From Streptomyces sp. NBC_01571 (GTDB lineage Bacteria > Actinomycetota > Actinomycetes > Streptomycetales > Streptomycetaceae), in the NCBI RefSeq assembly GCF_026339875.1, contig NZ_JAPEPZ010000001.1, positions 7,130,001-7,194,000 on the forward strand: 64,000 bases of DNA, in the 5' to 3' direction. A program made the position numbers and the translations under genes. The notes under the pieces are model-generated. The model had not been told where the DNA came from. It ran no database searches and saw only the letters and a list, made by a program, of their open reading frames with translations. Of this stretch, positions 53,583 to 62,804 are shown piece after piece; position 1 is the first letter of the stretch, and each line of letters opens with the position of its first letter.

Positions 53583-53620
53583 TGCATATGCCCTGCCGTG
53601 CCGTCGGCTTTGCCATGTCG

Positions 53621-54736
53621 TTAACCACCGAGGCGTTTGAGAGCCTCCGGGGCTTCCTCGATCCGGTCCACCAGAGCGATCCGGGACTCCATCGACCGCT
53701 CACGGGCGAGGGATTGGAGGAGAGGCCAGGTCGGGTACCGCTCCGTCCAGTGCGCGCGGTCCACGAGCACCATCGGGGTGGGCTCCCCGCGCGACTCGTA
53801 GTAGTTCGGGGTCGCGTTGTCGAAGATCTCCTGTACGGTCCCGGCGGCACCCGGCAGGAAGACGACGCCCGCGTCCGAGCGGGCCAACAGCCCGTCCTCA
53901 CGGGTCGCGTTGGCGAAGTACTTGGCGATGTGCGCGGCGAACGGGTTCGGCGGCTCGTGACCGTAGAACCAGGTCGGGAGACCGACCGAGGCGCCACCGG
54001 CGGGCCAGCGGTCCCGCACCGTGAACGCGGCCCGCGCCCAGTCGGTGATCGAGGGCCTGAACGAAGGTGCCCCGGCGAGCAACCGGAGTGCCTCGGTGAG
54101 CATCGCGTCGTCGAACGGGGCCGCGTACGCGCCGAGGTTCGCGGCCTCCATCGCGCCCGGCCCGCCGCCGGTGGCCACCATGAGGCCGGAGCGCGCCAGT
54201 TCGCGGCCGAGCAGCGCCGCGCCCTCGTACGCCCGGGTGCCGCGCGCCATGGCGTGACCGCCCATCACGCCCACCACCCGTGTGCCGACGAGGAGTTCGT
54301 CGAGGGCGTCCGACACCGCGTCGTCGTGGATCGAGCGCAGCATCGACGCGAAGACGTCGCCGTCGGCCTTGGTCTGCTGGAACCAGGTGTACGTGCGGGC
54401 GTCCGGTGTCGCCTCGTACCCGGCGTCGAGGGACTCGAAGAGCTCGTCGGGGGAGTGGAGCATTCCCCGGTACGGATCGAAGGGCAGCCCCGGTATGGGC
54501 GGGAAGACCAGCGCGCCCGTGGCTCTCACGCGAGCCGCCGTCCGGGGATCCATCGGGCAGCCGAGGAAGACGGCGCCCGAGGTGTCCACGGAGAGCAGGG
54601 CGTCCGTACGGTCCGTCAGATCCACGGACTGGACACGGAACCGGGTGAGCGAGCCGCGCTCGGAGACGACCTCGTCGAACTCGGCGAGGGACTCGATCTC
54701 ACGGTCGTGACCGGCGTGGAGGGGAGTTGGCTGCAC
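53621..54736 (-). CDS. LOG-family Rossmann-fold protein (cytokinin-activating/lysine decarboxylase-like)
   Basis: 371 residues, about twice the length of the minimal LOG enzyme. The core motifs are VVGVMGGHAMARG, MVATGGGPGAMEAANLGAY and VVFLPGAAGTVQEIFDNA; the last is PGGxGTxxE in classical LOG proteins, here with Ala for the second Gly. N- and C-terminal flanking domains (about 1-140, 320-371) are of unknown role. LOG enzymes release the base from nucleoside monophosphates; the old annotation as lysine decarboxylase is not supported. GTG at 54736. Confidence 0.88.
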   Translation of the reverse strand: MQPTPLHAGHDREIESLAEFDEVVSERGSLTRFRVQSVDLTDRTDALLSVDTSGAVFLGCPMDPRTAARVRATGALVFPPIPGLPFDPYRGMLHSPDELFESLDAGYEATPDARTYTWFQQTKADGDVFASMLRSIHDDAVSDALDELLVGTRVVGVMGGHAMARGTRAYEGAALLGRELARSGLMVATGGGPGAMEAANLGAYAAPFDDAMLTEALRLLAGAPSFRPSITDWARAAFTVRDRWPAGGASVGLPTWFYGHEPPNPFAAHIAKYFANATREDGLLARSDAGVVFLPGAAGTVQEIFDNATPNYYESRGEPTPMVLVDRAHWTERYPTWPLLQSLARERSMESRIALVDRIEEAPEALKRLGG

Positions 54737-54838
54737 GCGGCCATGCTAGGGGGTGGGTCAAAACGGGCCCGGGGGCGGGGCGTTGGCGGCCGCGGGCATC
54801 AGGCCGCGACGGCCGCCGGCTCCGGGCGCCCGCGACAC

Positions 54839-55246
54839 TCAGCCCTGGACGGCCGCCGGGTCCATCCACATGACCTCCCAGGTGTGGCCGTCCGGGTCGT
54901 CGAAGGAACGGCCGTACATGTAGCCGTGGTCCTGGGCCTCCCGCGTGCCCGAACCGCCCGCCGAGAGGGCCTTGTCGCACAGCTCGTCCACCTTCTCGCG
55001 GCTCTCGGCGCTCAGACACAGCAGCACCTCGCTGGTCCGGGCCGGGTCGGCGATCTCCTTCTTCGTGAAGTCCGCGTAGCGCTGCTTGCTCAGCAGCATC
55101 GCGACGATCGTGTCGCTGATGACGACACAGGCGCAGTCGTCCGTCGAGAACTGCGGGTTGATCGTGTAGCCGAGCTCGGTGAAGAACTTCTTCGAGGCGT
55201 CGACGTCGTTCACGGCGAGGTTCACGAAGATCATCTGCTGGTACAT
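54839..55246 (-). CDS. VOC-superfamily glyoxalase-like protein
   Basis: 135 residues. The two beta-alpha-beta-beta-beta modules begin MIFVNLAVNDVDASKKFFTE and SRSFDDPDGHTWEVMWMDP; the latter DPDGHTWE carries a typical His/Glu metal-binding pair. It could be a bleomycin-type binding protein or a glyoxalase; substrate unknown. ATG at 55246 follows GGGAGAG. Confidence 0.9.
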   Translation of the reverse strand: MYQQMIFVNLAVNDVDASKKFFTELGYTINPQFSTDDCACVVISDTIVAMLLSKQRYADFTKKEIADPARTSEVLLCLSAESREKVDELCDKALSAGGSGTREAQDHGYMYGRSFDDPDGHTWEVMWMDPAAVQG

Positions 55247-55351
55247 GAGCGGTCTCTCCCGGTGGAGGTGAAGTCGTGTGCCGTACGGAGAGGTGGACCG
55301 TCCGTCCGCGCGGAACTCATCGGTCGCGGCGAAGACGTTTCGTACCTCTGT

Positions 55352-56617
55352 TCAGCGGGCCAGCGGCATCGCGGCCAGCTCCGCGACCAGCCAGGTCAGC
55401 GGGCCGAACACGGCGAGCAGCATGCCCGCGCGCAGCAGCGCCGCGCCGCGCAGCACCGAGGCGGGTGCCCCCAGCCGCAGCAGCGCCGCCGTGGTGTCGG
55501 CACGCACCTGCTTGGTCTCCAGCGCCGCCGTGAACAGCGTCGCGACGGCGCACCCGGCCACGAGCAGCGCTCCGAGCGTGCTGAGCGGCCCGATCGAGGG
55601 CCGCGCTCCCGCGTATACGGTCGCCACGGCGTACGCGCCCGACGCCACCGCGCACACCACTCCCAGCGGGCGCCCGATGCGCCGGGCCTCCCCCTGGAGA
55701 CCGCGCCCGGCGAGCAGGCGCAGTGCGCCGGGGCGCACGGCCTGGAGCAGCCACCCGCACAGGTGGGTGATCGCGGGTCCGGCCAGGGCCAGTCCGACCG
55801 CGGTGAGGGCCCAGCCGCCCAGCACCCCGGCGGGGCTGCCCGCGAACCGGCTCGTCAGGTCGGAGCCGGGTGCGGCTCCGGAACGGCTCCCGTACGACTC
55901 CACGGCGAGCCCCGCCGCGATGACGGCGGTGCCCCAGGGCAGTCCGGCGGGCGCGGGAAGCGGAGGCGCGAGCGGTTGCGGGTCCGGCGGGAGTTCCGGG
56001 TGGTCGGCGTCCGGGGCGGACTCGGCCGTCACGGGAGCGGAGTCCCCGGACGTGCCGGGGGCTCCCGCGACGGTGGCTCTCGGCCGGCCCGCCCGGCCGC
56101 GGCCGAGGCTCCGCGGGCGCAGTGCGACCGCACTGGCCAGCGACGCGGCGAGCGGCACCAGGAGCAGCAGGGTCAGGGTCGCGGGCAGCGGCAGTGGCTG
56201 GTCGGCGGCGAGGAAGGCCGTCGCGGAGCCGTCGAAGGGCATGCCCGCCAGATCGCCGCGCAGGTGCAGGAAGACGAGCAGCGCGAGCATCGAGCCCAGC
56301 GTGGTCGACAGGGCGGTGGTCACCGCAGAGACGGCCATGAGGCGCCCGGGGCCGAGTCCGACCGCCGCGAGTCCGGGGCGGGGCCGGGTCCCCGGATCCG
56401 TACGGGCGACCGCGACCGCGAGGTGGACGCTGGCGGCGACGGGCGCGAGGCACCACAGCAGCCGGAGCACCGAGCCGGTCGAGGCGTCGGGATGCGCCAT
56501 GGCGTATCCCAGCGCGCTCAGCAGCAGGAAGCCGGTGCCCGCCGACGCGGCGACGACCAGCAGCCTGCGCAGTTGGACCAGGGGATGTGCCCCGCGGGCT
56601 AGACGGAGAGCGAGCAC
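55352..56617 (-). CDS. FtsX/MacB-like ABC transporter permease
   Basis: 421 residues with about eight or nine transmembrane helices. It starts VLALRLARGAHPLVQLRRLL; the hydrophobic segments are spread over the chain with a Pro/Ala/Asp-rich linker at about 205-245. GTG at 56617 lies 19 bases inside the ATPase gene on the same strand, so the two are coupled. The topology, lacking a long periplasmic domain, is of the short FtsX-type permease. The exported substrate, possibly a peptide or lipid, is unknown. Confidence 0.8.
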   Translation of the reverse strand: MLALRLARGAHPLVQLRRLLVVAASAGTGFLLLSALGYAMAHPDASTGSVLRLLWCLAPVAASVHLAVAVARTDPGTRPRPGLAAVGLGPGRLMAVSAVTTALSTTLGSMLALLVFLHLRGDLAGMPFDGSATAFLAADQPLPLPATLTLLLLVPLAASLASAVALRPRSLGRGRAGRPRATVAGAPGTSGDSAPVTAESAPDADHPELPPDPQPLAPPLPAPAGLPWGTAVIAAGLAVESYGSRSGAAPGSDLTSRFAGSPAGVLGGWALTAVGLALAGPAITHLCGWLLQAVRPGALRLLAGRGLQGEARRIGRPLGVVCAVASGAYAVATVYAGARPSIGPLSTLGALLVAGCAVATLFTAALETKQVRADTTAALLRLGAPASVLRGAALLRAGMLLAVFGPLTWLVAELAAMPLAR

Positions 56618-57336
56618 GCGGCCCGGCCTTCCGTCTCGGTGACCGGGGGCAGGTGGACGGTGTTCACGCGCCGTCCGTCGAGCAGCGTGATGGCGCGGTC
56701 GGCGAGAGCAGCGGTGTCCGCGTCGTGCGTGGCGAGGACCACGGTGATGCCGTGCGAGCGGGCGGCGGTGGTGAGGGTGCGCAGCACGTGGGCGCGGTCG
56801 GCGCGGTGCAGCGGGGCGGTCGGCTCGTCGGCGAAGAGCACCTGGGGGGCGGGCACGAGCGCGCGGGCGATGGCGACGCGCTGCCGCTCGGCCTGGAGCA
56901 GGGCGTGCGGCCGTTTGCGGGCGCAGTCGCCGATGTCCAGGCGTTCGAGCCATTCCAGGGCGGCGGTCTTCGCGGCCCGGCGGCCGGAGCCGCGCAGCAT
57001 CAGGGGCAGCGCCGCGTTCTCCCAGGAGTTCAGCTCGGGCACGAGGACGGGCACGGGGTCGATCCAGCCGAAGCGGTCGCGGCGCAGGCGTTCGCGGGCC
57101 AGCGCGCCCATGGTGTGCACGGGCACGCTGTTGAACCAGACCTCGCCCTGCTGCGGCAGGAGCTGCCCGGACAGGCACTGGAGCAGTGTGGTCTTGCCGC
57201 TGCCGCGCGGGCCGCCGACGGCGAGGATCTCGCCCTCGCGGACGCCGAGCGAGACACCGCTGAGCGCGGGCGAGCCGTTGTGCTTGACGTGCAGGGCGCG
57301 TGCCCAGAGCACGTCGTTGTCCGGCGGGGCCACCAT
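56599..57336 (-). CDS. ABC transporter ATP-binding protein, LolD/MacB type
   Basis: 245 residues. Walker A is GPRGSGKTT (about 42-50) and Walker B VLFADEPTAPLHRADR; the switch is VLATHD. The signature motif is degenerate: LLQAERQRVAIARALVPAPQ has Leu-Gln-Ala-Glu instead of LSGGQ. The D-loop and Q-loop are otherwise recognisable. ATG at 57336 follows GAGGTG. The permease gene overlaps its 3' end. A catalytically impaired or asymmetric transporter is possible. Confidence 0.85.
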   Translation of the reverse strand: MVAPPDNDVLWARALHVKHNGSPALSGVSLGVREGEILAVGGPRGSGKTTLLQCLSGQLLPQQGEVWFNSVPVHTMGALARERLRRDRFGWIDPVPVLVPELNSWENAALPLMLRGSGRRAAKTAALEWLERLDIGDCARKRPHALLQAERQRVAIARALVPAPQVLFADEPTAPLHRADRAHVLRTLTTAARSHGITVVLATHDADTAALADRAITLLDGRRVNTVHLPPVTETEGRAACSLSV

Positions 57337-57455
57337 CGCGTACACCTCGTTCAGATCTGATTTGCGCTGCCAATCCCCCGGACGGGGGAACGAAGACAGG
57401 GCCGATCGGTCACTGGGCACGCTAGGGAGTCGGGGGCGGGAGGCCGGACAGCACG

Positions 57456-57501
57456 CGGCCCCGGGGCGCCCATTCTCACTCGAACGGGCGCCCCGGGGCC
57501 G
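57456..57501 (-). terminator. Terminator of the aminotransferase gene
   Basis: The arms 57456-57471 and 57486-57501 are perfectly complementary over 16 bp with a 14-nt loop. It begins 22 bp after the aminotransferase stop on the minus strand and separates that gene from the ABC pair. Confidence 0.9.
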
Positions 57502-57522
57502 TTGTGGATCAGCCGGGCGGAA

Positions 57523-58902
57523 TCAGAGCTTCGCCCACGCCTCCGTCAGCACCTGACGGACGATCCCCTCGATCTCGTCGAAGGTCGACTGGTCGGAGAT
57601 CAGCGGCGGCGACAGCTGGATGACCGGGTCACCGCGGTCGTCGGCGCGGCAGTAGAGGCCGTACTCGAAGAGCTTCTTGGAGACGAAGCCGTAGAGCACG
57701 CGCTCCGACTCCTCGTCCGTGAAGGTCTCCTTGGTGGCCTTGTCCTTCACGAGCTCGATGCCGTAGAAGAAGCCGTTGCCGCGGACGTCGCCGACGATCG
57801 GCAGGTCGTGCAGCTTCTGCAGGGTCTGCAGGAAGTTGGCCTCGTTGTCGAGCACGTGCTGGTTGAGGCCCTCGCGCTCGAACAGGTCGAGGTTGGCGAG
57901 ACCCACCGCGGCGGAGACCGGGTGGCCGCCGAAGGTGTAGCCGTGCAGGAAGGTGTTGTCGCCCTTGTAGAACGGCTCGGCGATCCGGTCGGAGACGATG
58001 CACGCGCCGATCGGGGAGTAGCCCGAGGTCATGCCCTTGGCGCAGGTGATCATGTCCGGTACGTAGCCGAACTTGTCGCAGCCGAACATCGTGCCGAGGC
58101 GGCCGAAGGCGCAGATGACCTCGTCCGACACCAGCAGCACGTCGTACTGGTCGCAGATCTCGCGGACCCGCTGGAAGTAGCCGGGCGGCGGCGGGAAGCA
58201 GCCGCCGGCGTTCTGCACCGGCTCCAGGAAGACCGCGGCGACGGTCTCCGGGCCCTCGAAGAGGATCTCCTGCTCGATCTGGTCGGCGGCCCAGCGGCCG
58301 TAGGCCTCGGGGTCGTCGCCGAAGAGCGGGGCGCGGTAGATGTTGGTGTTGGGGACCTTGTGGGCGCCGGGGACCAGCGGCTCGAAGGGGGCCTTCAGGG
58401 CCGGCAGGCCGGTGATCGACAGGGCGCCCTGCGGGGTGCCGTGGTAGGCGACCGCACGCGAGATGACCTTGTACTTGGTCGGCTTGCCCTGGAGCTTGAA
58501 GTACTGCTTGGCGAGCTTCCACGCGGTCTCGACGGCCTCGCCGCCGCCGGTGGTGAAGAAGACCTTGTTCAGGTCGCCCGGCGCGTAGTCGGCGAGGCGC
58601 TCGGCGAGCTCGACGGCCTTGGGGTGGGCGTAGGACCATACCGGGAAGAAGGCCAGCTCCTGCGCCTGCTTGAACGCCGTCTCCGCGAGTTCGGTGCGGC
58701 CGTGGCCCGCCTGGACCACGAACAGACCCGCGAGACCGTCGAGGTAGCGCTTGCCCTTGTCGTCGTAGATGTAGGTGCCCTCACCACGGACGATGGTGGG
58801 AACGGGCGCGTTCTCGTACGAGGACATGCGGGTGAAGTGCATCCACAGGTGGTCGTACGCGGTTCGGCTGAGGTCCTTGCTCACGGCTATCGGGTTCCCC
58901 AC
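57523..58902 (-). CDS. Class III PLP-dependent aminotransferase
   Basis: 459 residues. VFFTTGGGEAVETAWKLAKQ is the PLP phosphate-binding region, VLLVSDEVICAFGRLGTMFG the Asp contact, and DMITCAKGMTSGYSPIGA contains the Schiff-base Lys. The best fit is an omega-amino acid/diamine:pyruvate transaminase, such as putrescine or beta-alanine. It shares its operator region with an Lrp-type regulator and an aldehyde dehydrogenase, which supports amine catabolism. GTG at 58902 lies 16 bases inside the Lrp gene, so the two are coupled. Confidence 0.9.
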   Translation of the reverse strand: MGNPIAVSKDLSRTAYDHLWMHFTRMSSYENAPVPTIVRGEGTYIYDDKGKRYLDGLAGLFVVQAGHGRTELAETAFKQAQELAFFPVWSYAHPKAVELAERLADYAPGDLNKVFFTTGGGEAVETAWKLAKQYFKLQGKPTKYKVISRAVAYHGTPQGALSITGLPALKAPFEPLVPGAHKVPNTNIYRAPLFGDDPEAYGRWAADQIEQEILFEGPETVAAVFLEPVQNAGGCFPPPPGYFQRVREICDQYDVLLVSDEVICAFGRLGTMFGCDKFGYVPDMITCAKGMTSGYSPIGACIVSDRIAEPFYKGDNTFLHGYTFGGHPVSAAVGLANLDLFEREGLNQHVLDNEANFLQTLQKLHDLPIVGDVRGNGFFYGIELVKDKATKETFTDEESERVLYGFVSKKLFEYGLYCRADDRGDPVIQLSPPLISDQSTFDEIEGIVRQVLTEAWAKL

Positions 58903-59405
58903 ATGTAGGTCTGTTTCTTGAGCTTCAGGTAGACGAAGCTCTCGGTGGAGCGCACGGCGGGCAGCGCCCGGATGCGTTTGTTGATGACGTCCAGCAGGTG
59001 GTCGTCGTCCTCGCAGACGACCTCGGCGAGGATGTCGAACGAGCCCGCGGTCATCACCACGTACTCGACCTCCGGCATGGCGGTCAGCGCTTCGGCCACC
59101 GGGTCGAGGTCACCCTCGACGTTGACGCCCACCATCGCCTGCCGGCGGAAGCCCACGGTGAGCGGGTCCGTGACGGCGACGATCTGCATCACGCCCTGGT
59201 CGAGCAGCTTCTGCACACGCTGGCGCACGGCCGCCTCGGACAGGCCCACGGCCTTGCCTATGGCGGCGTACGGGCGGCGTCCGTCCTGCTGGAGCTGCTC
59301 GATGATGGCGAGGGACACGGAGTCCAGCTGGGGACTGCCGTTCCTGGACTCGCGGGTGGAGTCCCTGGGGTCTGCGCTTCGACTGGCCACGACCTCACTG
59401 TGCAC
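58887..59405 (-). CDS. Lrp/AsnC-family transcriptional regulator
   Basis: 172 residues from GTG 59405. The N-terminal helix-turn-helix is DSVSLAIIEQLQQDGRRPYA followed by AIGKAVGLSEAAVRQRVQKL; the C-terminal RAM domain starts MVGVNVEGDLDPVAEALTAM and includes AGSFDILAEVVCEDDDHLLD. Family members sense amino acids or amines. A TTG at 59426 and a GTG at 59390 are alternative starts. It is divergent from the aldehyde dehydrogenase gene and overlaps the aminotransferase start, probably regulating both. Confidence 0.9.
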   Translation of the reverse strand: MHSEVVASRSADPRDSTRESRNGSPQLDSVSLAIIEQLQQDGRRPYAAIGKAVGLSEAAVRQRVQKLLDQGVMQIVAVTDPLTVGFRRQAMVGVNVEGDLDPVAEALTAMPEVEYVVMTAGSFDILAEVVCEDDDHLLDVINKRIRALPAVRSTESFVYLKLKKQTYMWGTR

Positions 59406-59465
59406 GACGTCTCGACGGTTCCGCAAGGCTGTAGCGATGAAATTCGTTGTTTGCGGGGACGTTGC

Positions 59466-59551
59466 TTGCGGATTTCGCAGTCACGGGGTCGCCGGGGGTG
59501 TTGAAAACGTGGAGGCACGGATTAGTGTGGGTGTCTCAGCGATTGGACACC
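59466..59551 (+). promoter_or_regulatory. Divergent promoter/operator region of the amine-catabolism genes
   Basis: TTGCG-gattt-CGCAG (59466-59480) is a typical Lrp-like inverted repeat with a TGCG/CGCA core. TTGAAA (59501-59506) and TAGTGT (59523-59528) form a promoter with a 16-bp spacer for the dehydrogenase. GGTGTC (59530-59535) and GACACC (59546-59551) are a 6-10-6 inverted repeat just after the predicted start, a second operator candidate. Confidence 0.6.
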
Positions 59552-59570
59552 TGAACTTGGAGGGCCGGCA

Positions 59571-61010
59571 GTGAGCACCGAGCTGCGTCGTCTGCGCAAT
59601 TACATCGACGGTGAGTTCCGGGACGCCGCCGACGGGCGGACCACCGAGGTCGTCAACCCCGCGACCGGCGAGGCGTACGCGACCGCGCCGCTGTCCGGTC
59701 AGGCGGACGTGGACGCCGCGATGGCGGCCGCCGCGGCGGCCTTCCCGGCCTGGCGCGACCAGACCCCCGCCGAGCGCCAGAAAGCCCTCCTGAAGATCGC
59801 GGACGCGTTCGAGGAGCGGGCCGAGGACCTCATCGCGGCCGAGGTGGAGAACACCGGCAAGCCGATCGGACTGACCCGGTCCGAGGAAATCCCGCCCATG
59901 GTCGACCAGATCCGCTTCTTCGCGGGCGCGGCGCGGATGCTCGAGGGCCGCTCGGCCGGCGAGTACATGGAGGGCATGACCTCCATCGTCCGCCGTGAGC
60001 CGGTCGGTGTCTGCGCGCAGGTCGCGCCGTGGAACTACCCGATGATGATGGCGGTGTGGAAGTTCGCGCCGGCGCTCGCGGCGGGCAACACGGTCGTCCT
60101 CAAGCCCTCGGACACCACCCCCGCCTCCACCGTCCTGATCGCCGACATCATCGGCGGCATCCTCCCCAAGGGCGTCTTCAACGTCATCTGCGGCGACCGC
60201 GACACCGGCCGCGCGATGGTCGAGCACCCGACCCCGGCGATGGCCTCCATCACCGGCTCGGTGCGCGCGGGCATGTCGGTCGCCGAGTCGGCGTCCAGGG
60301 ACCTGAAGCGGGTCCACCTGGAGCTCGGCGGCAAGGCCCCGGTCGTGGTCTTCGCGGACACCGACATCACCAAGGCCGTGGAGGACATCTCGGTCGCGGG
60401 CTTCTTCAACGCCGGCCAGGACTGCACGGCCGCCACCCGTGTCCTGGTCCAGGAGGGCATCCACGACGAGTTCGTGGCCGCGCTCGCCAAGGCCGCGGCC
60501 GAGACCAAGACCGGTCAGCCGGACGACGAGGACGTGCTCTACGGCCCGCTCAACAACCCCAACCAGCTCCAGCAGGTGACCGGGTTCATCGAGCGGCTGC
60601 CCGCGCACGCGAAGGTGGAGGCCGGTGGCCACCGCGTCGGTGAGAAGGGCTTCTTCTACGCGCCGACCGTCGTCTCGGGCCTGAAGCAGGACGACGAGAT
60701 CATCCAGAACGAGGTCTTCGGACCGGTCATCACGGTCCAGTCCTTCACCGACGAGGCCCAGGCCATCGAGTGGGCGAACGGCGTGGACTACGCCCTCGCG
60801 TCCTCCGTCTGGACGAAGGACCACGGCCGGGCGATGCGGCTGTCCAAGGCCCTCGACTTCGGCTGCGTGTGGATCAACACCCACATCCCGCTGGTCGCCG
60901 AGATGCCGCACGGCGGCTTCAAGAAGTCCGGCTACGGCAAGGACCTGTCGGGGTACGGCTTCGAGGACTACACGCGGATCAAGCACGTGATGACGTCGCT
61001 GGAGGCGTAG
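59571..61010 (+). CDS. Aldehyde dehydrogenase (gamma-aminobutyraldehyde type)
   Basis: 479 residues. NAD-dependent: [20 protein letters not shown] and [14 protein letters not shown] bind the cofactor, the general base lies in [12 protein letters not shown] (about 251), and the nucleophile is Cys285 in GQDCTAATR. The sequence and setting best fit oxidation of gamma-aminobutyraldehyde or a related amino aldehyde made by the neighbouring aminotransferase. GTG at 59571 follows GGAGGG. Confidence 0.93.
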   Translation: MSTELRRLRNYIDGEFRDAADGRTTEVVNPATGEAYATAPLSGQADVDAAMAAAAAAFPAWRDQTPAERQKALLKIADAFEERAEDLIAAEVENTGKPIGLTRSEEIPPMVDQIRFFAGAARMLEGRSAGEYMEGMTSIVRREPVGVCAQVAPWNYPMMMAVWKFAPALAAGNTVVLKPSDTTPASTVLIADIIGGILPKGVFNVICGDRDTGRAMVEHPTPAMASITGSVRAGMSVAESASRDLKRVHLELGGKAPVVVFADTDITKAVEDISVAGFFNAGQDCTAATRVLVQEGIHDEFVAALAKAAAETKTGQPDDEDVLYGPLNNPNQLQQVTGFIERLPAHAKVEAGGHRVGEKGFFYAPTVVSGLKQDDEIIQNEVFGPVITVQSFTDEAQAIEWANGVDYALASSVWTKDHGRAMRLSKALDFGCVWINTHIPLVAEMPHGGFKKSGYGKDLSGYGFEDYTRIKHVMTSLEA

Positions 61011-61047
61011 CCCCGGGCGGTGAGGCAGGGCCCCAGGCGGTCAGCGC

Positions 61048-61082
61048 GCGGCCCCGGACGGTGGTGATCCGTCCGGGGCCGC
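61048..61082 (+). terminator. Terminator after the aldehyde dehydrogenase gene
   Basis: GCGGCCCCGGACG and CGTCCGGGGCCGC form a perfect 13-bp stem with a 9-nt loop, followed by GCGTTTCCTTTTTCTCC, a U-rich tract. This is a classical terminator. Confidence 0.92.
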
Positions 61083-61602
61083 GGCGTTTCCTTTTTCTCC
61101 GCGTCTCTGCGCGCCGGCGCGCAGTGCTCGGTGCGCGGCGCTCGGTGTCGGTGGCCGGTGGCCGGTTGGTCAGTGGTGTCCGCCGGGGAGCAGGGGTCTA
61201 CGGGGTGCAGGGCTCGCCCCGGGGGAACGGCGGCGCGGCATACTGGACGGTATGCGTGTGCTGGTGGTCGAGCGGCACGAAGAGCTCGCCGGGCCCCGGG
61301 CCGCCGCGCTGTGCCGGGAGCGCGGGGGGACGTACGCGGCACCGTACGGTCCCACCGCTCCGGAGTGCGCGGAGAGCGACGGTCGCGAAGTCGTCGTGCG
61401 CGGACTCGAAGCCGCCGCACGGGTCGTGGGCCGGCGTCACAGTCACAGCCCCCGCCCCGGCGGCCGGCGCCGGAACGACACCGTACGGAGCGACCGCCCG
61501 TCGCGCCTTGATCGACAGGGTGTCGGTTCGGTGGGCCAGTGCTCGACGCAGCGTCCATTGTCCCGGCGTTCCCGGGAACGGGATGCTGCCCGCGTGCCAG
61601 TG
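61083..61602 (+). other. Upstream region of the PotD-like gene
   Basis: 520 bp without a confirmed gene. From 61252 an ATG opens a frame that runs in phase into the PotD-like gene (117 codons before its start). The first about 60 of those codons have Streptomyces-like GC at third positions (starting MRVLVVERHEELAG); later ones do not. This may be a remnant of a small gene or only chance. No good promoter was seen. Confidence 0.4.
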
Positions 61603-62784
61603 ATGCGGAAGACCCCGACCCTGTCCCGCCGGTCCCTGCTGCGCGCCCTGGGCGGGGGTGCGGCGCTCGGCGCCCTGGCGGGATGCGGGGTGCCCGCCGC
61701 GTACGTGTCGCCCGGTGACCGTGCCGGAGTCGACCTCTCCGCCCGCGACAAGCGGCTGACCTGGGCGAACTGGCCGCTGTACATCGACACCGACGACAAG
61801 GACCACACGAAGCGGCCCACGCTGGACGCCTTCGAGAAGCGGACCGGGATCTCCGTCGACTACATCGAGGAGATCAACGACAACGACGAGTTCTTCGGCA
61901 AGATCAGCCCGTCCCTGATGAACCACCAGCAGACGGGCCGCGACCTCATCGTCATCAGCGACTGGATGTGCGCGCGCTTCGTCCACCTCGGCTGGGTCCA
62001 GCGGATGAACCGGGCCGAGCAGCCGAACGTCGCCAAGTACCTGGACCCGCTGCTGAGTTCACCGGCCTTCGACCCCGGTCGCAGGTCCACCGTGCCGTGG
62101 CAGTCGGGGATCACCGGCATCGCGTACAACCGCCGCAAGGTCGGCCGCGACATCAGGCACGTCTCCGACCTGTGGGCCGGCGACCTGAAGGGCCGGGTCA
62201 CCCTGCTCTCCGGTCTGGACGAGGCGTTCGCGCTGCTCATGCAGGGCAACGGTGTCGACATCACCCGGTGGACCGCCGGCGACTTCCACCGGATCTGCGA
62301 CCAGGTCGAGAGGCACGTCCACAGCGGCCAGATCCGGCGCTTCACCGGCAACGACTACACCAAGGACCTCGTCAGCGGGGACGTACTGGCCTGCCAGGCG
62401 TACTCGGGCGACGTGATCCAGCTCCAGGCCGACAACCCGGACATCCGTTTCGTCGTCCCCGAGGAGGGCGCCGAACTGTGGTCCGACTCGCTGATGATCC
62501 CCAACCTGGCGCACCACAAGGCCAACGCGGAGAAGCTCGTCGACTACTACTACCAGCCGGAGGTGGCCGCGGAACTGGCCTCCTGGGTCAACTACGTCTG
62601 CCCGGTCCCGGCCGCCCAGGACGTCCTCGCCTCCTCCGGCGACAAGGACACCGCCGCCCTCGCCGAGAACCCGCTGATCTTCCCCAACGCCACCATGCGC
62701 AAGCGGCTCGCCATCGCCCGCGACATCACGTCCACCGAACGCACGGAGTTCGCGAAGCGCTGGAACGCGATCGCGGGGCTGTGA
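61603..62784 (+). CDS. potD: PotD-like polyamine-binding lipoprotein
   Basis: 393 residues. The N-terminus MRKTPTLSRRSLLRALGG has a twin-arginine motif (SRRSLL) and a lipobox, LAGC, making it a Tat-exported lipoprotein. The mature part is PotD/PotF-like: LTWANWPLYIDTD, FEKRTGISVDYIEEINDNDE, DLIVISDWMCARFVHLGW, and PNATMRKRLAIARDI at the end. Genes for a matching ATPase or permease do not follow; the next gene, 20 bp away, is on the other strand. GTG codons at 61594 and 61600 are alternative starts. Linkage to amine catabolism suggests putrescine or spermidine binding. Confidence 0.88.
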   Translation: MRKTPTLSRRSLLRALGGGAALGALAGCGVPAAYVSPGDRAGVDLSARDKRLTWANWPLYIDTDDKDHTKRPTLDAFEKRTGISVDYIEEINDNDEFFGKISPSLMNHQQTGRDLIVISDWMCARFVHLGWVQRMNRAEQPNVAKYLDPLLSSPAFDPGRRSTVPWQSGITGIAYNRRKVGRDIRHVSDLWAGDLKGRVTLLSGLDEAFALLMQGNGVDITRWTAGDFHRICDQVERHVHSGQIRRFTGNDYTKDLVSGDVLACQAYSGDVIQLQADNPDIRFVVPEEGAELWSDSLMIPNLAHHKANAEKLVDYYYQPEVAAELASWVNYVCPVPAAQDVLASSGDKDTAALAENPLIFPNATMRKRLAIARDITSTERTEFAKRWNAIAGL

Positions 62785-62804
62785 CGCCGCCCGGTGAGGC
62801 TTTC

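Noticed and set aside
53573..56602. A 1009-codon open frame on the plus strand
   Set aside because: It lies opposite the LOG, VOC and permease genes, is low-complexity, and has third-position bases that mirror the minus-strand genes. It is a shadow of high GC content.
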